64,000 nucleotides of DNA from NCBI GenBank assembly GCA_020466095.1, contig CM035807.1, forward strand, positions 10,991,507 through 11,055,506, read 5' to 3'. This document shows positions 12,095 through 24,600 of the stretch, in pieces; position 1 is the stretch's first letter; each line of letters opens with the position of its first letter. Both the position numbers and the translations under genes were made by a program. Under the pieces are notes generated by a model, which searched no databases, had not been told where the DNA came from, and worked only from the letters and a program-made list of their open reading frames with translations. This DNA comes from Chlorops oryzae (Eukaryota; Arthropoda; Insecta; Diptera; Chloropidae).

Positions 12095-15061
12095 TTCCCA
12101 GTTTCCCGCCATTCTATAATTTGCTTTTAGAAACACCCCTTGGTATTTACTTTCATTTAAAAGACAAAAATATTTCAACCAGATGGCGCAGCAGTGTGAT
12201 ATTCAAAAAATTGCAAGTGCACCTATATGCTCCCAGTACTAATATCCAGTACAAATGTGTGCAATATGGTACAAAAACACATCACTCATACGCCAAGTCT
12301 AATAGACAAGGGCTGAATTACAGGGGCTCAATTACCGGGAGCCTAGTGAAATTTTTTTTAAACCTGGATGAAAAGCCTGGAGCTAATCCTGGAGAGAGAA
12401 GATGGATAATAAGGCTTATCGTGCTTGTTTCTCTAAGCCTCTCTCGCAGAAATATTTTTTTAGAACTATAAATACACATTCAATCTTGAGTGAATGCAGC
12501 TGAACTTTCCTTCAGATGTTACTCCCTAGGGCTTTCAGATTAAAGATTTTTCATTCGTTTTTCTTATATTTAACTGATCAAACCATCTGAATCTTTAAGC
12601 CAAGTCAAATTGGCTTAAACCAAGACTGTATTTGACTTGAGAAAAAACTATGAGCAGTACTTAAAAGTAAAAATATTGCAGTCCACCTGCCCATAATAAA
12701 CAAATTCCACAGCTTGAAAAATGTTGGAAGGATCCTCGTGTATATACCCGCTTATCTGAAAGCGAGGACTCCTCATTTAGTGTACCCTACATTAATATGG
12801 AAATTATTTAATTAATCATACTTAAAAAAGACGTTTTAATTCAATAAAAAAGCTTTTAAAATTTATTAATGAAGCACGTAAAGGTTTGCCATGCTCACAT
12901 ATGCTATTGAAAGCGCCTCAAGGGATTTGGCAACGGGGTGCTTTGAACGAAAAGGTATCATGAATTGTCAGCACTAATTTCACGTGTACCCACGCAAAGC
13001 GTTCGGAGCGTAAATGAAAACGTAATTCTGTCAAGGAGCTTAAATTGTACCTAAACTAATTTCAGACGTTTCAGAAGACAAAATAGAGAAGGATGCAAGA
13101 GAGGCACGACAACTACAACAAGTACTTACATTACGGTGCAAAAGCCAATGGTTCTACCATGTGTTTAAGTAATTATTCGAAATTTGAACAGCATTCGAAG
13201 AATGCGTAAAGACCATGATAAACTCCATCGGAGGGATGAACAACAGCTCCCAGCATATGCTCAGCATTATTAGCACCTGTGCGCAAATATTTGTCGTTGT
13301 TTGGAGTTATATGGATGTATGTATGTAATGATGTATGTATGTATGTATGTATGTATGTATGGTGTATGTATGTATGTATGATATGAAAGTATAGCACCAA
13401 AAGAGCTTACATATAACGTGTCCTGTTGCTGGCAGTTATATGAATTTTCAGACACGAGGCAACCGGAAGGCATCTCATTGGAAGCGGTTGACCTTTTTAA
13501 TGGATACATTGTTTTTATATTTATCTATTATTTCTTTGTGCACATAAAGTTAGTGCTTTAATATGAATTTCAAAGCAGCTTTGCACATCTGAGTGGCAAC
13601 CACCATAAAAAAAACATAAGACGAGATAATTAAAAAGTTATTAATCGAGCCATGGAAAGGGGAGAAATCTGATATGGGAAGGATACAGAGAAGATATACA
13701 TAAATGACCTCCCTCAAAGACTCCATACCAAGTGATTCAAATCCTTTTGATAACAACGATCTGTGGTCTGTGGAATTTTGATTCAAAAAATAATCCATTA
13801 AGAGGTCTTATAATATTTATTTCAAAGCAAAAAACACCTCAAAAATGGAATATCATTTGAAAGCCGAAAAGTCTTTCTTTCTAAGATGACTTTGAGATGT
13901 CTTCAAAAATCTAATTTATTTGACTTATTCAAACCTGAGCCATTATTAAGAAAGTATCCTTTTTTGTTTTCTAAATTCCTTTTACTTTGAAATCCTCATA
14001 GACAGAAAGACAAAACTACCTGACGCTATAACCCAAACAATCCCATCAGACTGTTGCCCAAGCTGTGTAGCATCTTTCCCGTCTATACCTTCGCCTTGAG
14101 CATGTCATAATTGTAAACACGCTGACGAAGACGATAAGACCCCTTAAGATGCAAACGAAGGTGAAATTAGGCTAAAAACAGAGAAAAAAAAATATATGAT
14201 CCTTGTCGTACAAAAAGGAAAACAAAAAAAACACAAAATTACGCTCGAAGCGTTTTACAAGTCAACGATTCCCAAGAAAGCGAGGCTGAAAAAAAAAACT
14301 AACAGAAAAAGTGCAAGAAATATAATTCAATGAACAAATTATATTAAAATGTCAGCCAAAAAAAAATAAATAAATAAATAAATAAAAAAAAGAAACTTTA
14401 AGAAAAAACAAAAGCAAATAATATAAAAGAGCAGACAGTAAAGGCCACGGCACGTCTTACTGTCTAAGCAGAACGTGCGTCTTGACGGTTCAAGTTCTAT
14501 CGACTCTCGAAGATGAGAGAACATGAATGGCCCTTTTTATATAACATGTTTGTACGATATAAGCATATATGTAGTGCATGCATACGTCTACATATGTTGC
14601 CCTTTGGTAGGCACGCTCCTTCGATTTCATTTAATTCAGTTTCTTTGTTTTTGTTTCATTTTTTCTTTTTTTGGATTTTCATATTTTTATTGCCACATTG
14701 TTGCGCAGCAGGCCATTTTGGGCTTATACGTCCTAAGGATATCATGGACTAAAGTTCACATATGTGTCTGCTAATGTTCATTTTTTGTTTTTTTTTCTTT
14801 AACTTGTTGAACTTGTAAAATTGGACATCTGATTGTCTTTTTGTAAATTGTAATTGAATACAGGGAAACCTCGGAGATTCAGTGAGATTCATTTGAGAAT
14901 AAATTTACACTGAAAACTAGAGAAAATCCACCAGATGTGTCATTTTTCAAGGGCGTGCAAAGAGATCTGTCTTTCAAGAGCTAAAGAATTTTACAGTTTT
15001 TTTCAAAATGAACAGTGGCTTTACTGTAATACCGTGATTTTTTAACTTAACCGTTCTTAAA
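12095..15061. other. AT-rich DNA, no gene recognised
   Basis: Apart from the TATG microsatellite there is an (AAAT)n-like run near 14365-14390. No supported gene. Confidence 0.55.
13313..13384. repeat. (TATG)n microsatellite
   Basis: Interrupted GTAT/TATG tetranucleotide run with two breaks. Apparent Tyr/His-rich frames on the opposite strand come from this repeat alone. Confidence 0.9.
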
Positions 15062-16015
15062 TCTATTTATACCCAGCGTAAGCATGGTATATTAGTTTTG
15101 TGCGGATCTTGTAACAGCTAGAACCAGGGACGTGAACCGGTTTTGAACCGAAAAAACCCGTTTTTATCCGCTGATGAACCGAACCATTAACAGAACCGAA
15201 GTTTTTCACAAATGTTTGAACCGGACCGAAAACCGAACCCCTTTTTGTAAAGGTTCAGGGTTTCATTTTTGCCTGCAACCATGCACAGTGGTCGCTCCCA
15301 TAGGCCAAAAATAAAAAAATCCAAGTCGATATTCTTATGAAATTAATATCGATACCATCTCTAACATAAAGTAACCATACATTTATTGTGCAAATTAATC
15401 CTTAATGAAAACCGTTAGAAGTGAAACACGATGAGAACCGAACCGAAACCCCGATTCAAAGAAGTAGTAAAACCGGTTTGACGAACCGATCCAAAAGTTC
15501 AAACACGGTTCGAACCGCCGAACCGATCCGAACCGGGCGAATTTTCCTCAAATATAATACAATAGGGGTATTCACAAAGGCGTGTTAAAAACGTTGGAAA
15601 TTCGGAAGATTGCGACTTCTTAAAAAATTTTTAAATTTTTTTTTGGATCTTGCACAACTGTTTAAGCAGCTAAAATTTTCCGATTTTCCGACTTTACTAT
15701 CGATGACTTTGTGAATACCCCTAATATTCTTCATCAGGATCGAAAAATTGAATCGATTTAGACATTTTTGTCTGTCCGTCAATCCGTCAGTGGTCGGATC
15801 TCTTTTCAAACGGTCGGATAATTGCATCGAAATTTGGCACAAATGGAGACTTTTCATAGTTTCCGAAGTAAAAAGCATAGATGCTTCCAATTCGAAACAG
15901 AAGTTGGACAAATCAAATGAACAGTGTGAGAAGCAAATCATAGTGTTCCAATATTGTCGCGAAGCTCGGTTTATCAAAGTCGGACTTGACCGACTTTAGT
16001 TTTCTTACTTGTTTT
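15062..16015. mobile_element. Composite dispersed repeat containing a GAACCG-rich block
   Basis: The left edge reads TATACCCAGCGTAAGCATGG and the right edge ends TTTAGTTTTCTTACTTG, with a TGTCTGTCCGTCAATCCGTC stretch near 15769. Such TATACCC...CTTACTTG edges and CTGTCCGT blocks are common in fly dispersed repeats. Between about 15128 and 15540 the words GAACCG, ACCGAACC and GAACCGG occur more than a dozen times. No transposase frame was seen. Confidence 0.5.
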
Positions 16016-16936
16016 TAGTTCTCTTCGGATCATATGTCTTTGGATCATTTGCCTAATGAAAGCCAATTTCTTGGCGTGCCCTATTTAAATCAATTACTTT
16101 TCCGGATGTTCATTTAAGAAACATTTTTGAGATTCCTTTTAATGAATTAATTCAAATTTTTAAATAAAAATAAATTGAAATATCTTTTTGAGGGTATCAT
16201 ATTGATATGGACTACGTGCATAGCATATCTAAAAGAAGGCATACGCTCACGCTAACGGAAAATTTCGAATTGTAGAACGTTACACATGGGCTGAAAAACT
16301 TAAGAGCTCAAATATTCGCTTTATATAAACCACAAAATGCTGAGGTCGAACCATCAAACTTTATCTTATGACTGAAAAGATGTGTTCTTTTCCTCCCTCT
16401 TTTGTACCAACCCCACACTGTTCTCTGCGCATTGACCTATTCTGTGAATTCTCGGGTACTCTTCGGAGTATAACATGTTCCATTTCAATGGAATCCAGCG
16501 GAATTCTTGTATGCGGCTGCAATTCAAATAAATTTCATACAGCAATGTTGCCTTTTCATTTTGAATTAATTAAGATTTTCGTTCGAATGTGCATGCAAAA
16601 TTGTTGAAGACGTGAGGGTACGACAGGATACATACATATATCTACTTATGAATGTATGTAATATATACATATGTATGAACAAGAGAAAGGAATTGATGAA
16701 GTGGAAATGGAGTATTCAGAAATATTTTTGCTACAAGGACTTTATAAAGCCATAAGAAGGATCTTCATTGGAAAAAAGCGTCAATTTTTCGTTAATCAAA
16801 CACATGGAGAAGAAAAGAGAAGTGAAGTTTGAACTGAGAGCTGGATAACATTTAGTGATCGTGTAGGGACTTCGTTTTCAAGCTTCGATGGAAATTATTG
16901 GTGATAGAGCTGATGACGATGATTGAGAAGGTGATA

Positions 16937-17109
16937 CAGTCGACTCTCGTTAATTCGAAACTCGGGGGACTCCTAAAATGTAACGAATTATCGAGTTTTT
17001 GAATTAACGAGAGTCGAATTTATAAAGAAATTTTGCAGAGATCTCGTGATCACTTCGAATTATAGAGAGGTCCGAATTATCGCAGGTTTGAATTAACGAG
17101 TGTCGACTG
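16937..17109. mobile_element. pogo/Tigger-like MITE, 173 bp, TA target duplication
   Basis: Ends CAGTCGACTCTCGTTAATTC (16937) and, inverted, GAATTAACGAGTGTCGACTG (to 17109) are near-perfect inverted repeats. The element is flanked by TA on both sides (16935-16936, 17110-17111). The inner part again repeats GAATTAACGAGAGTCGAA and CGAATTA words. The terminus type and TA duplication match Tc1-mariner/pogo-type non-autonomous elements. Confidence 0.75.
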
Positions 17110-17860
17110 TATGTATGATTTTATTTCAGCGATCGCGATCATGATGTTGACGATGATTATAATGATGATGATGACTGTGACAATTATGATGATTATAATT
17201 ATCATGATGATGGCGATAACTATGACAATGATGATGGTGATGATGATGATTATCATAATGATGACGAAATGATTTTATGAAAATGGTATTGATAATGATG
17301 ATGAACATGGTGATGATGATGAACATGCTGATGACGATGTTTATGATTTTGATTATGGCGGTGATGAAGATTATGTTGATGATGATGTTGTTGATGATGA
17401 TGATGATGATGATGACGACGATGGTGATTATCATGATGAAATGATTTTATGAAAATGGTTTTGATAATGATGATGAACATGATGATGGTGATGAACATGA
17501 TGATGAACGTGATGATGATGATGAGCATGGTGATGATGATGGACATTGTGATGATGATGAACATGATGATGACGATGTTTATGATTGTGGTTATGACGAT
17601 GATGAAGATAATGTTGATGATGATGATTATGATGATAATGCTGGTGATGATAGAGATGATGAAAACGATGATGATAATTAATATAAATGATTATGATGTT
17701 GATATGATAAAAATGTCGATCCCGCTGATGATGATGATTATCACAATGATAATGATAATAATGATGATTATTACAATGAAGACAATTAATACGTCAATGG
17801 GTGTCATGAAGTTGATCAAGATGATGACGTCGATTATGATAATTATTTTGCGTTCATATT
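17110..17860. repeat. (GAT)n-type triplet array
   Basis: About 700 bases of interrupted ATG/GAT triplets with GAC, AAC and TAT variants. It generates open Met/Asp-rich frames on the plus strand and Ile/His-rich frames on the minus strand, none of which has splice sites or family similarity. It directly abuts the right end of the pogo-like MITE. Confidence 0.92.
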
Positions 17861-18506
17861 GACAATGACAACCATAATGAAGATAAGATCCTGATAAAAA
17901 AAATAAATAAGAATCTAATGAACTCATAAATTCTCTAAGGCTTAATGACCTCAAGCAGAAAAAATCTCACAAGTCCTAAAAATACCTCTAAGCGTACGGC
18001 AGACTCCTAAACTAAAAGCGCCACCTTAATCTTCTTAAATCTTATTTGAAAATATTTGGATTTTCATGAAAAGGTTTTAGTCTTCGTTTATCGCAAAAAA
18101 AGCTTTTCTTTTCCCACGTTCAGGGATATTTTCCTATTCACAGAAGAAAAGCTCACCCCAAGACTCTTAAGCACAAGCAAAAACCTTCGCTGTTAGAGCC
18201 TTCAACCCGACATTTGGGACCACTTCATTTTGACACTTCGCAGCATCCATTGCGCAGATTCCGCAATTGTCAATAACCAGATGCTGGACGCTTATCTCTA
18301 TACGAATTGTTATTCGCAAAGGCAGAGCCAATTTCGTTTCAGTGCGACTTTAGCTTCGAGGGTGAACGAATTGAAAAAAAATTATACATCGTCGGAGAAA
18401 ATGCGCTCGCGGTTGTTAGGCGTCTAGAGTAGAGTATCTTAAAAAAAAAAAAAACAAAGAATTAAAACAAATCGTATTCAATCAAAGAGAATCAAGCTTA
18501 ATCAAA
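17861..18506 (+). promoter_or_regulatory. KaiR1D: Putative 5' flank and leader of KaiR1D
   Basis: The ~275 bases before the ATG are less AT-rich than their surroundings and include CAGAGCCAATTTCGTTTCAG near 18322. An A-rich leader (AAAACAAAGAATTAAAAC) precedes the start. An initiator-like TTTCAGTGCG occurs at about 18335, but I cannot confirm a start site. Confidence 0.35.
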
Positions 18507-18600
18507 ATGCACTTTCCGTTGGTGTGCAGCGTTCTGCTGCTGCTAATTCTATGCAATTGTGTGCTTAGACTCGAAGCGCTTCCAGATACAATAAAAATCG
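18507..18600 (+). CDS. KaiR1D: KaiR1D exon 1: start codon and signal peptide
   Basis: The ATG at 18507 lies in a fly-like start context (ATCAAAATG). It opens a hydrophobic leader with a [12 protein letters not shown] core followed by [10 protein letters not shown], then a split Gly codon and GTAAGT at 18601. The join to exon 2 at 19111 restores the Gly codon in phase 1 and gives GGLFHPTDD, the expected start of the amino-terminal domain. Upstream there are A-rich runs and no competing in-frame ATG I could support. Confidence 0.85.
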
Positions 18601-21600
18601 GTAAGTTTACGAAGGTTCCGATTCAATAAATGAAATTTTTTTGCCGTATACTCGTATCACCGAAAAGGAGCTGAAGGCAGGCATCTCGGCTTTGATGTAT
18701 TGATTTTTATACGCAATATAAAACTTTGGCGCGTTTGTGTATCTGGCCGTGCATTGCCCTTCCTCACTGCTTTTACAATTTCATTGTTCTTTTTGTTTTA
18801 TTTTCGTCGTTTGTTTTAACTTCTTTCTTTTTTTGTTCACTGTCAAAATGCCGCAATGGAAACTCGCAAAGGACTTCAAAAGCATTCAAAAAAAGATTGG
18901 ACGCGAAAATTGGTTTTATTATCGGCTTTTGTGTTTGTTTGGTTTTGCCTCTATTTTCCATTCGCTTCGTTTTTATGTTGTTGTCATAAACGCCGCGTGC
19001 TTTTTATGTTTCTGTTTACGTTTACCTTCCGGCTTTTGGTACTTGCCATTTTCTCTTCTAACATTTATGCCCGACTGATGCTGACACCATCTTTTTTATT
19101 GCTCCTGCAGGCGGTCTATTTCATCCCACCGATGATAACCAGGAGCTTGCATTCCGACAAGCTGTTGAGCACATCAATGCGGACAGATTGATTTTGCCGC
19201 GATCGAAATTGGTGCCACAAATCGAACGGATTTCGCCCTATGATAGCTTTCATGCTGGCAAACGGGGTGAGTATGAAGGGACAAAAAAAAAAATGAAAAA
19301 ATAAAAAATCAAACTGGTCAACGTATATCTGGCATATCTGACTGGCATGTGATGCACCGCAACTGCGGCTAATAAATTTCATTTTTCTTCCGCGTTGCTG
19401 GCTTCCGCAACGTATGAATGTCCTTTTTTTTAACTGCTTTTTTTTGGATTATTCGGGAAAATGGGACCGATGAAAAAACGCTCTCACAATTTGAGCGATT
19501 TCGGCATTCATTGAAACAATGGCGAAACGCAAACAACGCTGTCGGCGCTGTCAATCAATAGTTGATTCCAGCGACTCCATTTTGCCCGAATAGAAATCAT
19601 TTGTTCAGGACATTCGTCTTTAGATTGTCCTTTTTTCAGCTCTTTTATCTCCAGGGATATTAGTTTTTTTGTGGCAATCTTATCAGATAACCTTTTAAGA
19701 GTCTTACTTATTGACTCATGGGAGGAAATTTGCACTTTTAAGGATCCATTCTACCAATGGCATTTTGGACAGACGTGGAGTCATAGTTAAGGGATTTTTT
19801 GATGGATTGATTGATTTATTATTCTTTAAGATCAATGATTCTGATAAACCAGAGATTGAATTGAGAGTTTTAAGTTTAAAAATACGTAAAAACTGAACGA
19901 TTTTAATTTTCTTATTTAATTTTTTGTTTTTTTACAAAGAAGCCTCAAGGCTTGGGTTCCATTTCCTTCCTTAAATGGCATCACTTCTCATCAGAAAACG
20001 AGACCTATTATGATTATTTTTTTAAAAGACGACTCAAAAAGAGCCGCTTGTGATTAGAAATTTTGAAAACTGTTAGCTGGAAATATCCTTAAGCATCGGA
20101 ATCAGAGTCCGTTTTTTGTGAATAATTGAAAAAAGCGCAGATTTTTAACACAATATCACTACGATTAGTAGGTGAAAATATAAGGAACAAGGACCAATGG
20201 AAGAAAACATAGGAAAAGTAGCCTGCCTTTCGAGAGATAAGGTCAGTGGTCGGCAAGGCATAGAACAATTGTTTAAAATGGCGGCATATTTTTTGCATTT
20301 TGCATATTTTTTCTTCATCCATTTCGCAGCGAAACATTTTTCTTGTGTATTGTGCTCACAATGCTGTCTCTTCGTTGTCTCATCAACGACTAAATAAAAG
20401 AGCTTAGGCATACATATGTAAGCCGCCATTTTCAACAATTGTTCTATGCCTTGTCGATCACTGTTTTAAGTGATTCAAAAGCAGCGTAAAAGCAGCTTAC
20501 TCCTATGAAGCCTTCCCAATTAAGTAGTATGAAAATGTGCGTTGGTCAAAAAAAAAATTTACTTCTAACCTCATTGCCAGTTTAAAGTTCTGGTTTGCCC
20601 TTAAAAAAAGCGTCATATGGTCTATAAAAGAATAAATCACGGGATCTTTTTTGCGGTCGCTTGAGTGATTTAGAAAACGGATTCATAAGTGATCCATAAG
20701 GTTTGATGAATTACTGCGCAATTCGATTTCACCTAGGCCGCGTTTTATGGGGTGACAAGACCAGAGCGGTACTGTGAGCAGCAGCACTTTCACATAGATG
20801 TACGAAAACAGTACCCTATTAGTTACATCATAGGGGCGGTAAATATTACTTTTGTTCAGAGCGGACTCTGGTCGTACCGGGTTTATCTGCTTGTATATCA
20901 CGAAATCAATAAAATGATATTAGATCACCTTCTTGGCTTAAAAAATCTCTCCGTGGCCTTAGAGATTTTTTGATTGTAACAATTAAAGGATTCTCAACAC
21001 TATATGTGAAAAAATTTGATATTTTTTTAATATACCCTTCTGAAACCTGGAATTCCATTTCCCAAAAAAAACACATTTTTTGGATAAACGAGATGATGAC
21101 TCTGGTACTGAGGACACTATTAAAAAGGCTGATAAATAGAAAAAAAAATTGATCTTGTTTACTTCTGAGAAGATATTTTATCGACCTCCCAGTGGAAAAT
21201 TTTCCCTCCCATTCAGTGTTCTCGGTTTTATTAAAAAATTATCCCACAGATCCTTTCAAGAGAGCTAGCTAAGCGCGGGTAATTGTGCGAAAGCTAGGCT
21301 AACTTGGCCACGTATATATATCTAAAACGGACTAGGGAACTACTCAAGATGTCGAAAAATCGGCTCTTAGTAACGGTTGGACTGATGACCGGCCACTGTC
21401 TTTCAGGCCCCTGGTTTTGAATTTTGCAGGAGCTGTCAGGATGAAGAACTAACTCCTTAAAAGCTTCTCCTGCACTACCCGACCTACGCTAAATTGAGAT
21501 TTAAATCCTTGATAGGGTACTTCTTCCACTCCCTATCTCAACTCGGGTAACTTTATCCTTTGAGTATAGCAAGCTTTACTGAGCGAACATAATTGGTTTC

Positions 21601-24600
21601 ATAAATAGGTGTCGAAACTCCCGCGGGTATCACAACGGACCTCTTAGGTCCAAGTGCGTCCACTTTTTGGTGAGTGGCCCCTACACCTTAACCTAACCTT
21701 CAGTGTTTTCACACTTGCTTGAAACCCCAAAGTTCACGCAGCCAACCCTTTAAGAAAAAATCAAAACAATATTTTTAAATAACATTTAAGCACCTCCAAA
21801 ACACAAGGGATCAAGAGGTATCAATAGACAAGCTGAGAGATGATAAAGAAAAAGTACCAAAGTGGATTTTAATAAAATAAACAAAAATAATTTAGGGTGA
21901 GGAGTCATCATAATTATCTCGTCTAAGCAAAAAATGATAACATCTGAGAAAAAAAAAAACATACATATATTGCTTTTATTTTAATCACTTTAATATGACG
22001 TAGAAAAATGAATAATATTTTGTTTTGAATGAGAAGCGAATGTATGAAAAAAAAAATAAAACATAAAATTCAATGAGAACCATAAAAACTCAAACTTAAA
22101 CAATAGTTGAAAGCTATTTGATAAGATACTAGAAGTTGGAAAAAGAATAGTATACTTCATTTACTTATTTGAAAATCGCAACAGCTTCGGGCCTCAGTGA
22201 AAGAAACTTTTTTAAAAGCTTTAACCACGAACAAAACTTTAGGGCCATTCGTGATTTTAACAGGACATCGAAAATAAGCAAAAACAAAGGAAAACAAGTA
22301 AGGGTGTTATAGTCAGGCGAGCCTGACAATAGAATACCCGACACAGACTCACATGTTCAAATCATTTTTAATATCAAGAGGTGTTTAAGGCCATAAGCGG
22401 CCCCATATACCGACTTTTGATAGATTTCTTTATGAAAAATGCCCCTTTGCCACGCCCACTTTTCCAATTTTTATTGAACTATAATCGGAGGCTTAAATTT
22501 ACGCTCAAATTTTAAGTTTCATTAAAATATTTCGAAAAAGTCCGATTTTAAGGCAGTTTTGTGATTTTTGTGACAGACCCTAGTACTGGAGGTACCCTTA
22601 ATAATGGACCTATCACAGAAATTTTTGGAGAGGATGTTTATGGCTACAAAGGAAGAATAAGTGGCAATTTTCGTCCCATTTGAGTTTCTGGTGTAGGAGA
22701 TAATTTTCGAAAAAAAACCCTTCTGCCACGCCCACTTTTCCAATTTTTGGAAACCATATTTCTTGCCTTTAAACATGTTCAGATATGAAATTTCAATAAA
22801 ATTATCTTAAAAAACTTCGATTTTAGAGCAGTTTTTGTGATTTTCGTAACAGACCCTAGTACTGGAGCTACCCCTAAAAATGGTCCGATCGGGTCCATTC
22901 TCGAACTTGTTCTTACTTTATATTCCCATGAGCACGCATACCAAATTTTGTCAAGATAGCTCAACTCCTTCGATAAGAAAACTGTATACAAAGAGACGGA
23001 TAGACGGACAGACAGACAGACGGACAGACGGACGGACATGTCTAAATCGGATCTCCTGGTGACGCTAATCATTTCTATATACATTGTGTATGGTCCATCT
23101 CGACTAGCTTTGGGTGTTACACACAACCACACAAACGCAATATACCCTCGGCACAGAGTGTGTCGGGTATAAAAAGTATTCAAACGGAATCACAAACGCA
23201 GTCATGACAGCAGCAGCCAGGCGCGTACACAGAATATCATTTCGGAAGGGGTTCTATGCATAAAGAACTTTTAAATCATCACTACTTTTTGTCTTCCTCT
23301 TATAAGTTGCATATCGGTGGGTGTTTGTACCCCAAAAATCACCTTGTGCACGTCACTGCATTCAGCAGTAGTAAAAAGAGAGATCTAACAACTTCATTGT
23401 AGTAAAATTAAACAGATTCGAATAGTTTTGAACAACACGTACCCGAAAGCACACTCGAGCATTCCGCTTTCATTCCATTCCATTCAATTCCATTCCTCTT
23501 TATACGATTACGACCTGGAGAGCACCATGAGGGCACATGTGCAGCAACATTGCGCTCGTTCCTTAATGCCAAATGTATTTCAGCAATGACAACAGATAAT
23601 CACTTGCAGGTTGAAGGCACGAGTGTACGAAAATTCTCGTGCAAGCCTTTCGTATGCCGCCCATTGCCGAAAAGCAATTTTCGGTGAATGCAATGTACAG
23701 ATTTGATGGCGGTACCCAATGCCGCCACGTGAGAGCGATAAGCTGGTGCTCCACAATGCACTGAATACATTTTATGGGACCAAGTCGATTCGGAAGACGA
23801 GCTCATCTAAGCCATACATACATAGTGGTTGCAAATAGAGTAGACAGGTATAAAGGATAGAGAAAAACTGAAAGCTGTGGATTTGTATTGATAGAATCGC
23901 AAGTGTGCTTAGGCTAATCCATAATTCAGGTACACTTTATGATGCTGCCGGGCGGAAGCTTATAAAATGGCGGAAATTCATGTTGCTTTTTGTTTTTTAT
24001 GTTGTTCATTTTTCAGTCGAATAAAAGACTGGCTGGCGGCTTATAGAGAAACTAAAAGTGCAAACAGATAAGAACGCAATGATAATAATATAGAGTTTTT
24101 CTCTTATTTCTTCTCCTCTTATTTTATGTACTCCTGTTGGCATTCAGTTTGCGGTTTGCTGAACATCGGTGTGGCCGCCATATTTGGCCCACAATCCTCG
24201 CATACAGCGAGTCATGTTCAAAGTATCTGCGACAACATGGAGGTAATTTTTTTGTTCTCCTTCGTTTTACTCTTGGCTTATGCACTTTGATAGCATTATT
24301 ATATTATCTGTTGGTTTGTTTTTCTCCTATTTATATGAATGTGTATAGATACCACATTTAGAGAACCGCTGGGACTACCGACTGCGTCGTGAAAGCTGTC
24401 TCGTGAATTTGTATCCTCATCCGAATACACTGTCAAAGGTATTAGCCAAAGCATCAAAGTTTCACTGAATTTCATTGAAAATTGGGTTTTACAAATATTT
24501 GTCTTTCTATTTGTGCATTTTATTATCCCTCGAACGAAATGCTCAATGCACACAATTACCCACACAACCACAAACACACACACACACACACGCCCATGTG

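Noticed and set aside
12073..12471. 132-codon open frame (+)
   Set aside because: Begins inside the TACACTGA palindrome; no family similarity or splice context.
17449..17862. Met/Ile/Asp-rich 137-codon frame
   Set aside because: Pure product of the GAT triplet array; Ile/His-rich frames occur on the other strand for the same reason.
22880..23183. Coding frames over the GACAGACG tract
   Set aside because: Falls in a dispersed non-coding repeat; also seen, without the frame, at 63335-63850.
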